From Strongylocentrotus pallidus (Eukaryota > Echinodermata > Echinoidea > Camarodonta > Strongylocentrotidae), in the NCBI GenBank assembly GCA_030265145.1, contig JARBES010000099.1:115295-138582 (forward strand): DNA of 23,288 nt, written 5' to 3'. The position numbers were made by a program, and so were the translations under genes. Below are positions 1 through 9,800 of the stretch, in pieces. Numbering within the stretch: position 1 is the first letter of the stretch; the number at the start of each line of letters is the position of its first letter. The notes beneath the pieces were generated by a model, which worked only from the letters and a program-made list of their open reading frames with translations, was not told the origin of the DNA and ran no database searches.

Positions 1-116
1 GCGACTGATAAGTGGGAACTGCGGCGGAGTCTGTTGCTAGAGTCTAGAGTTGGACATGCGTGCTGTGCCATTCCTGTATCATTGCATTCGCCATTGCGTC
101 GCACTTGAACATGTGA

Positions 117-281
117 TTGCTCGATGTTCAGCAAAATAAAAAGCTTAACATATTGGATAGTTTTCTTAGGCCTATCCCAGAGGATGTAATATTCCACATG
201 GCACGAAGCCAAAAATGGCGAGATATACTATCGAGTTTTAGAGACACAACGGTACTAGCAAACACTGTTAGTCAACAATAG
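117..281 (+). CDS. Candidate 3'-terminal coding exon of an unknown plus-strand gene
   Basis: An open stretch of 54 codons ends in TAG at 279-281. Its middle reads IPEDVIFHMARSQKWRDIL, which is more protein-like than the surrounding A+T-rich noise. A possible acceptor, CTCGATGTTCAG, lies at about 120-131 in the right phase, and AATAAA occurs at 496-501. I do not recognise the peptide. The first 110 bases are also richer in G+C than the rest and hold another short open frame (1-105). If real, this gene lies mostly left of the window and converges on the LRRC74-like gene. It could equally be chance. Confidence 0.25.
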   Translation: MLDVQQNKKLNILDSFLRPIPEDVIFHMARSQKWRDILSSFRDTTVLANTVSQQ

Positions 282-775
282 ATCTTTAACTAAAATATAA
301 AATATAAAATACTTGTGCAATATGCAATTGATTTGGTTTTATTTTCCATATAAAATATAACATACAAGAATAACATTGACAAAATATAATACAAATCAAG
401 AATCGTAAACGGCTGGATTGCTCTAATTTGGTCAAATGTCATAACATGTATCACACCCTGAAGTACTTATGACTTGCAGCCTCCATTCTGATGTGAATAA
501 ATAAGCAAAATAATCACTATTTATACCTTTTTTATGATTTCAAATTGTGATTTAATATTTCTTCCATTCATAGATACAAAATATACTCTGCTTTTGTAAT
601 AATAAATACCTATTGACCAATATGTGACATAATAATGTATAATCTTAGATTTGTTCCCCAACACTTCACAACAACTGCAACTATTATAAACCCACACATC
701 AATCATAGAACTTAAAAATAAACCTTGAACAAAAATGTCAAACATATATCTGACATTTTAATCACACTTAGTGGC

Positions 776-865
776 GAGAGAGAGCAAGGGAGTTCATGTA
801 AAATAGTGGTAGAATTATTTCTTTGGAATGCAATACGAAGTTAGAGTCAATTCTCTACACTTAAT

Positions 866-896
<31 letters not shown>

Positions 897-972
897 TAAT
901 GCAAGGTGATTATATGTAAAATAGTATTTTTTCTGGGAATACATTACGGTTTAGAGCCCATTACCTACACAT
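776..972 (+). repeat. Diverged tandem duplication, two units of about 90-110 bases
   Basis: Both units (about 776-862 and 884-972) share the order GA repeat, ATGTAAAATAGT, GGAAT-CA/CATTACG-type sequence, TTAGAG and CTACAC. Similarity is partial, so the duplication is old. Confidence 0.55.
865..896. repeat. Compound microsatellite (GT)n(GA)n
   Basis: Alternating GT for about 12 bases, then GA for about 20 bases. A shorter GA run occurs at 775-783 at the matching place of the neighbouring duplicated unit. Confidence 0.9.
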
Positions 973-3206
973 ATGCTGCTATTTCATGCGTTTATTATTT
1001 GTGAATTTTTTTACTTTTAACAAAAAAAAATCACCAAGCGTCAAATCTAAATTAGTTTGTCGGAAGTTTATGAGCAAAACTTTCATGTTTTCACCGAGTA
1101 AGAGTATTAACTGTAAATACAAATTTCCTAATACATGTAAAGTACTATCAGCTCCATTTTCAAGCCAAAAGAAAGTCTGCAATACTGCAGTCATGAATCG
1201 ACTTTAGAGATTTAGAACACATTAAACATACGCTAATAATGTAACAGAATAAGGATATAGGAATAGTTACAAATATAGTAGTACTGAAGTCAACCTCATT
1301 ATATTTCAAATCTTTAGTGCCAACATATAGTATGATTCAGCCCACTTACAGAAACATATATATTGCTTATTAAGATTAAGAAATTATAAGAGCTGCTTTT
1401 AAAAATGTAAGATATCAACAATTTGCTTTTAAAAATTCATATTATACACACAAATGAAAACATGACCAAGTTTTATAACTCTAGCGACTGAATTTTTGAT
1501 TATTGGTAGAATTAATACATTGGTAATACCCTGGATCCATGTTTCCTGAAAATAGCTTCACACACACACTATCAATTTACAAATACATTGAAAACATACC
1601 ACTGAACAATCAGAATTTTAACCATTCATTTTCACACACAGATAATCAAGCTTAACTCCTTCATTCAAAATGGAAGAATATTGTACAAGGGTTACAAAAG
1701 ACATCACATTTTTTTTCTTATCCCATTGTCTCATCAAGAGTTGAATTGGAACACTAACTGACATTTATATTGCTCAAGTCAAAATCGAAAATAATGTTTG
1801 GCAATCAAATCTACAGCATTTTCAATCCTTCTCATCTTAAATTGAGAAATTGGATTTGGATTATACAAAAGGTCGGTGGAAAGTTAAAATTGATCAATTT
1901 CATGAAGGTGTTCGCAATTGCGTTTTCAATGCAATGAAAATCAAGGTCAAGATTAATCTTGTCTACTAAAAAGCAAATTCAGATAATCAAATTTCTCTTC
2001 CTTCCTTAAACTTTGCCTCTCATTACACTTTGATCTTATCTTATATTGTTTCACAACCGATTATCAAAAATACACATACATCTCTTTCCATATAAAAAAG
2101 TACACATATATCCAATGTCTTTCTTGGCTGTAGCAAACTATGAGCTAAAACAGAGGCATAAATATTAACTTCCTGAGGGCAAATTTATATCAAATTTACT
2201 ATACCCGAGGTTTGCTGTAAGATCCATCAGTAAAGCTAAAACACAAAGAAAATATTCTTGTATCAATCAAAATTTCACATTTTTGACAACTATGTAGATT
2301 GGGAGACATCAATTAGGTAGCATACAAATGGCAAGACATATACTCTCATAATTCTCATTGGAAACATTGTTTGTCATAAAGTAACAGTACAAGTTTGACA
2401 TTTAAAAAAAATTGAAACATCAGAAAAGAAAACCCCAGTGTTATAGTAGAAAATGAAATGACATAATGGTATCTTTTGATGGCACTTTCTGTTTTGTTCA
2501 CCTTCACTTTTAACATGAAAACCTATGTTTCTTTTTCTCTAGTTTGGTTAAAAAGTGTCCATATTTTTTAAACAGATTTAGTATTGTTGTAGACTGTACA
2601 CATTCCTACAAATGTACCTTACTACATGGCTATAACCCCTGGCTTTTTCATGTTATGATATTCCTCTTTCATTTCTTACAATTCAACTTTATAAATGTAT
2701 CCCCACACCCAAAAGAAAATAATGAATAAAAAGCATTTACATTTTATGCTTTAAACTGGAAGTTTCTCTTATACTGTATGCCTCATACACAAATGTTAAA
2801 TACACACAAAGCTAACTTGAATACCGGTAAAAATAATATGATCAAGGTGAGGTACTGACTGAAAATTCAAGTTTTTCATTGTGGCACTTTCTCAAATATT
2901 TCTGGCACTTTTATTCAAGGTAAAGTACATATTTCATGAGAGATTAAGTAAAAGAAACAACATTCAAGAATTGAATGTCATACATGGAACAAAATATACT
3001 AATTTTAAAACAATATGAAAATAAAGAAAATATTACAACTCACTCCTAGATCCTAATCAAATGATTGGTCAAACACAGTAATGTGTCATTCATTCACTGC
3101 ATGAGACTATCCAACAATTTTTAAGTATGCAATGTGCAGCAGTGCATGTAGAGGTAAGTAAGCTCATATCTGTGTGCGTGCTAAAGTAAGCCTATTAAAC
3201 TTAGGC

Positions 3207-3212
3207 TTTATT
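3207..3212 (-). terminator. Possible polyadenylation signal for the LRRC74-like gene
   Basis: AATAAA on the minus strand, about 600 bases past the proposed stop codon. It is the first canonical hexamer I found on that strand in this stretch, but such hexamers are common in A+T-rich DNA, so this is only a candidate. Confidence 0.3.
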
Positions 3213-3329
3213 TTCGAACGATAATGACCCAAAACAATCTTGAAATTAATTCACTTTACATCAAATAATAAGGATCTAGGAGTTTCGTTGTATAAAAACA
3301 AATGATGCAGTTCCATTCGTTCATTACAG

Positions 3330-3443
3330 GATCTATCAGCTGTAATATCAGCTCTTGTTGAGGCTGTTTGTGCACCTATCGTTCAAATTAGCCTAACGGC
3401 TTTGTGTGATAGATGCATAAAGCCTCAACTCAAGTGCCGATAG
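3330..3443 (+). CDS. Candidate plus-strand terminal exon, unknown product
   Basis: After a fair acceptor (TTCGTTCATTACAG) a 37-codon frame reads DLSAVISALVEAVCAPIVQI and continues SLTALCDRCIKPQLKCR to TAG at 3441-3443. The composition is alternating hydrophobic and polar and suggests a helix, and G+C is locally higher. No linked upstream exon with a fitting phase was found: the strong donor GTAAGTAAG near 3153 closes no open exon. It lies in the likely 3' flank of the minus-strand gene. Confidence 0.25.
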   Translation, partial: DLSAVISALVEAVCAPIVQISLTALCDRCIKPQLKCR

Positions 3444-3809
3444 AGTTTATATTCAACTGATTCACGTGCATCATTTTGTATAATATCTGTAGTAAAAAAC
3501 TAGGCAAGGAAATAAGGATGTTATAGAAATAGGCAGGAATGTATAAGTAATCAAAAGTTTCAAGGTTTAAAATATCATTGATATACCTAAATATACTTTG
3601 GTGCATTTGGCTTCTGAAAGAGTGGAGTTGGTGAACAAAACCCGACTGCGTAGCATACATGTAAACTGATCTCACCTTAATAGCAATGTGCGACCCAGTA
3701 GCTTGCATCATTAAGTTTGCTCACACTCCATAAATCACTTGGCAGAAAGACGGGAAGATGCATGTTCTTAAAACAAGTGGGGGAGGGAGTCTTTAAAAAT
3801 TAAGTGATC

Positions 3810-3894
3810 CTACTTGATCCTACTTGTCACTCTGCTTGTAGGTGCCTTCCAGCTAGGTAGCATGAGCAGTGCAGATAGGCCATCCAACATGGGT
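3810..3894 (-). CDS. Exon 17 (candidate last coding exon), residues 695-722 and stop
   Basis: Acceptor ATATTTTAATTTCAG; the first base completes the Arg codon left by exon 16. Encodes PMLDGLSALLMLPSWK and a basic tail ending in TAG. The phase match and good acceptor support it. A GTAGGA just before the stop could instead act as a donor to a further exon. Confidence 0.58.
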
Positions 3895-6800
3895 CTGAAA
3901 TTAAAATATAATAAAAAAAAAAAAAAGTTTTTAAGGGTGACAATTTCCATCATCGCTCTACATAAATATTCCAAGCAAGTGATCACCGAGTTAGTACATG
4001 ATCTGTAAAGTCTACTTTTAACTACCATTCATGTTGATTCCATTCAGTAAAAGAAATCGTTCCCATAGATATCTATGAAGCTTTTGACATTCATGTATCA
4101 GAGAATGCACTCCTAATGGTAGAGACAGAGCAAGATGGATGAGAGGAGTATTATATACATTATATATTTTCCTTAGAAATACCTTGAATTTACCATTTCT
4201 GTTTTGCCTTTGTTATGTCTGCTATTGAAATCTCTCCACTAAGTCCACTACAATTTAAAATCTTTTCTTTTTTTCTTGCACAAAAACAGAAGAACAGTTT
4301 CCTTCCCAAGCTACTCTGATTTTTTGCACAATGTAACTTTGTGTATGTGTTTTTTTTAAATTGTTAATCACGTCTGCAACATGAAAAGATGAAGGAAAAA
4401 GAAGCTCACTCCCCACTGCAAACTGAATTGAATGCCATTTTAAAATATTCATGTTAACTACCTACCCCACTCTGCTATATACATGTATGACAAACTGTTT
4501 GAGATACCTACCTATATGGCACAGCTCTATGTTGAATCACTTTGGTTTGTTTGAGTGCTGTATCTAGCTGCTCCTAAAGGTACACAAACAAGAATGATTA
4601 ACTAACATAAATCACAACTTCTATTCAATTTGTTTATTTCCATTCCAGCAAATACATGAAATAGATATAAGGGTGTGGATATCAGTGTAAAAAATATATG
4701 GTATGATAGAGAACAAATCAACAAATGGTATAATGGGAATTAGGATGGAGAGAAAAAAAACTACCGGTAAGTGGGGATTTTGTCGTGACGGCCAAACGAG
4801 CAAAGCATAAATGAAGTGTATTACAATACATCTTTGACATAGTTTTTTTAATTCATAATAAAACTTAGTGTGAAAACGTTTCATTTACAGTTTTCTAATA
4901 ATTTGCATTAATACGTGTAGTTCAATTTCTACCCAACATGGTTAAAAAAAAAAAAAAACTACCAAGCAAAGGGAACCACACTTCATACTGCATTATAAAA
5001 AAAAATACAGTCAAAATTAGGTTTTGAAAAGTTAAAACATATCTGCACTTGCTTACATTTAGTCTAAATACTCGACATATCAAATTCAAGAATGTATCTG
5101 TAACGATAATATCTTTAAAATAAAAAAAATTCAAGTACAACCTGCAGAAAAATGATTCAACCTTGCATTTTAGGTTATTCACTTTGGCTCCACCTTCCTT
5201 TACACACTTCAAAAAAATACCTGCATATATTGGTTATTAGTCAATGTTAGATAACTGGTCTCCTATACCAGTAACTTGTGAAATCGAAATAACGTATCAA
5301 ATTCTTTTCGACCAAAGAAAAAAAAAAAAAAAAAAACATATAAAAATAAAAGCTACCATCATTTCTTCTAGCTATTCATATCATGTTATCTCATTTTCGA
5401 GAGTTGACCCTTTATTCAACCAAAAGATCATAACATCAAAGTGAATTCCCTTACATCATACCACTCTTTATACAAACTAAATACCCATACACTTAACGTA
5501 TATTCAACCAATTCTATGTGGCAATTAGATCGTAAAAGCCCTCCTTTTCCCCATGTCTCTCATAAGTGAGCCAACAATTGCTACAGCCATACCTTGTCAG
5601 GGGTAAAAGAACAGGGGGGGGGGGGGGGGTCACAAAGATCCTAAGATCCTAAGTTGAACTTATCTCTAAAAGTCTGAATTGGACTTAACAATTATGAAAA
5701 GCCATTAGCATTAGCAATAGTTTGTAAAAGTTATTTTGAAAGGCATAAACTGTTGATTTAAATCATTCATCAAGGATCATCATATTATCATGGAGATTTC
5801 ATATTCTTGATGTGGAATTTATGAAAAATCTAAAATACTAGAATATTGCTTTTGAATGTATTTTATTTTAAAGCTACAATGGCTCTCCATAATGTTCAAG
5901 TCCAACTTAGAGTTAAGTTCGACTAAGGATCTTTGTGAAACACCCCCCTGGGCCTGTATTCAATTCAAAACCTATGTCAGAAATATGATTATTTTTTTTT
6001 GTTGATTTTGTTGATTTTTGATTTTTAAAGGTTTTTGGCTTAGATAAAATACTTAGCCAACTTTGGTATTCAGTTGAAGCTTTTGGCTAAGTATTTTACC
6101 CAGAGTTTAAGACAAGTTGAGACATATAAAGTAGCCAAGCAAAATTCTAAGTAAAATACTAACTTAATCGACATACTAAATTGAAAATGGCCCACGGTTT
6201 AGGGTTGCAATTACGTTTTACATTCGATTTAGGGTAAGGGTGAAGTATATGAGCATGTGTTGTACAAGTCTCTCCCACACACATACCAGTCAACATGAAT
6301 TTGATCTGTACAGCATGGGTAATTATGATAAAAAGATATGCCATGTCACAACCATTTATTACAATTAACTTTGTAACCCATTGTCAACCTGGGCCACGTC
6401 TTACAAAGAGTTGCGATTGATCCAAATCAATCGCAAGTCCTTCAATCAATCGCAAGTTTGCAGTCTCCTATTTCTTTAATGTACAAAGTTGCGATTGATA
6501 TCAATCGCAAATATATTTGGTCTACATAGAGTGAGAAAATTCAAAAGTCAACAGGCTAACACTGACTCTTTTTAATATAACAATCACACTCAGTTCACCA
6601 ATAAGAATTTAACATATTGTTCAACACATACAAACAAAAGACACAACATATACCATTACTTCCAGCGTCACTACTTCACTTACTTCACTGACATCCAGTC
6701 CCGAGTCCCACAGAGCCTTCTTGATCTGAACAACAGACAGGTTTCCAGTCATTTCAATGTCCTGTGCTAGGCAATGGCTCAAGATCCTGGACTGGTTGTC

Positions 6801-9800
6801 GCAGATGAACTTATCCACCATGGCTGCTACATGACTTGGAGGCTAGTAGAATGGGATCAAGAGAGATTGATGAGAGTATAAATACATTGACTTTGCATGT
6901 ATCTTCACCAACTTTCATTAACACTCAGCAGCTCTACAATTGGTAGACAGGGTTACATTAAAGGCTTGTTCAGATATGATGCGGTAAACTGCAGCAAAAA
7001 ATTGCTTTAAAAAAAACATGTAAATGAATGTCAACTGTGTGCAACACAGGTCCTGTGCGTATATTCACTGAGCTCTGTGGCATAAGATAAGAAATGTGAA
7101 GCATACAGTTAAATCTGCATGAGTTGAATCTGTTGAGACTGCAAAAAAAGAGTTTGACTTATGTACAATTTGACTTAGGAAGTTTCTAAAGGGGTCCTAA
7201 AACCATTCATTTTATGATGTAATCAAGTTAATATATGTTGATTAATATACTATTACTAGTCTCTTTTTTATGTAAAATATTATATCATGTTTTGTGTGGT
7301 TTTGAATAAAACGAACTTGAACTTGAACTTCAATATTAAGGCATGTTTTGCCCAGTTTGATCCGCAAAAAAAATATGACTCGACTTGTGCAGCATCGAGT
7401 TACGCAGAGTTAATCGTATAACACATTATGTCATCAGAAGAAAAGAAAAAATTTGCAGCGGTTTACTGCTGCATATATGAAGAAGGCTTAAGAACGTCAG
7501 TAGAAACTAGAAAGAAGAAGGAAGTCTATTACCTGTCCTTTGAGTGGCCAACATTACATTGCTACAAACGGCTCTAAATAGTACAGATGTAATATATAAA
7601 GTTGGGTATTTTGTAGATAGAATTACTCCTTTTTTTTCTTCAAATTAAAACCAAAGTTTGCTTCATTTCTTACAACAAATGTCCAGCCATGAACAAATAT
7701 GATACTGGAAAATGAGACAAGGTCAAATTCACATCAGCAGACTTACTACGTTGCGTTTATGTCCATCTACGTCCAGCTTGAGAACATGGATATCCTTAGA
7801 CTCCATTACATCCCGAATCTTCTGATGAATAATCAAAGGCATCGGGATGTTCTACAGAAAGAAAAAATAATAAAAAGCAGCTCTCATCTGACTCATACGA
7901 CCAAGGGAATAGAAATCAGTTGAGAATAGCTAAAGGATTCTAATATGAAACTTAGCATTGATTTGCAAATACACATTTTCAGAAAATGTTTCTGTGAATT
8001 TCTCTGCCAAAAGCAACAAAGAAAACAAAAATAAGATACAAATTTGAAAAAGAAGAGAATTTCATGGATGATTAACAACATAACATGTCATGACATAACA
8101 AAAAATTATGACAGTTCAGCCAACAATCATAATGACACTATTAAATTAGACAATACAGTGGATAATTGCGATTTCCACTTAACAAAATTCTCAAAGCACT
8201 TAACATATACTTTTCAACTCATAGAATTTTAATAATGATAAACATAGTAGTTGTGGTCAGGATGGTGATGTTGGTGAAGTAGGAAAAGACGAGATACAGG
8301 TGGACAGCTAGATGTTGGCTTACCTGCAGCGCTACTAATCTCAAGGTGGGATTCAGTTTGAAAGCTTTACACAGTGCCACTATTCCTTCATCTCCAATGG
8401 GGTTCGAAGTTAGCTGTATATAAAGAAGAAATGGTTTAACTATTTAAACAAATTTTATTTTTATGACTTCTAATACAAAATCCTGAAACGTAAACACGTA
8501 TTATTGATATTTTTCAGTACTATCATATCCATTAGGATTTAACAAGGGAAGCTAGACTATAAACATTCAATAATATTGCCAGAACTTTACCTCTTGTTTT
8601 TGATAATCCATGAGAACTAGTGAATGGTATTGACAAGTTAATCCAGAAGAATTTCAGGAGCAAAAAAAAAATGAAATAATGGAGGGTGAATAAAAAAATG
8701 TCCTTTAATAAAATGTCTTTATGGTAGTTAATCCACTATTCATTGAACAATTTTTCAAAAAATCAAAATGTATAATTCAGCAAATAATTATTTTGGACGA
8801 GAGTTTATGCAGAATAGAAGTGATGGCAACAAGCAACATTGCATATGCCATTTATTATAAATACAACAACAACAACAAAAACAAAGTTAGCTTACCAAGA
8901 GTGCTGCTAAGCGAGTGTTCTTTTTAATTCCAATGGATAGCTTCTGAGCTCCTATACTATTGATATGATTATAACTGAAAGAGAAGAAGAGATTAGACTT
9001 ATAATGGTCTTAAACTAAATGGATAAAATGCTAGGGAGAAAATTAATTGACCAAGTGGGAGAAGTGGTTCCATTATCTTCTCACACTGTCTATTTCTGCC
9101 TTTCTTCCATTTCTTATATCTCTCTCTTTCTCTCTCCTTTCCTCTTTGATTTTCTTCTTTTTTCTTTGTTTTATTGGGAGCCACTTTCCTCCCTGCCTTC
9201 TTCCAGTAGCTTTTCTACTGCTGACACGTGTAAGAAAATCATATTGCACTAAAAGTCTCTCTAATGTTTTAAAATACTATCTCTTTTTTTAAATTCACAT
9301 GATTGTTGGCCTTGCTTTTCTCCATATTTCGCTTTCTGCAGTGTCCATGGTCTCTTTAAAGCTATATCACCAACAAATAATTGAACAATTCCACATCTTG
9401 TTGTGTAATTGAGCATATACCTTAGATTTAGGATTCGAAGGCCTGTGTTCAGCTTGAGAGCTCTCATGAGTGCAATGCATCCTGGGATTGACATGCCATT
9501 GTTTGAAAGGTCGAGAACCTCAAGAATAGTGTTGACCTGCAAAAAGCATTAAAATATATGAATAAATATAGAAAGTAGATATTACAATTACATTAAAAAA
9601 ATTCAGAGTGCAATCAGAAACATATAATATCTATTTTAATTGGTATTCAAAACAAAAAATTGCACTTTTCTGCCTGTATCATATAAAAGACATTACTAAA
9701 GGCACATAATACATGGGTACATCGTAAGTTAGCTAGGCTGCTGTTCGTTCTGAGACATTTCTGGTCCTGATAGTGCAGTTGTTATAAAGCAATAATTAAA

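Larger units (their letters stand above)
282..3329. other. A+T-rich non-coding region
   Basis: No convincing exon, RNA gene or complete transposon was seen. It contains a microsatellite and a diverged tandem duplication (776-972), many A/T runs and scattered stop codons in all frames. The short open frames here are not supported by splice sites or protein-like sequence. Confidence 0.6.

Noticed and set aside
7531-7562. Possible extra minus-strand mini-exon with a GTAATA donor
   Set aside because: Its phase fits neither exon 14 nor exon 15: leaving it in would need a non-matching border, while exon 14 joins exon 15 directly in frame.
8999-9292. Overlapping open frames on both strands near 9000-9290, and the like at 13553-13881
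   Set aside because: They translate a pyrimidine-rich intron stretch into low-complexity Ser/Phe/Leu or Lys/Glu/Arg sequence.
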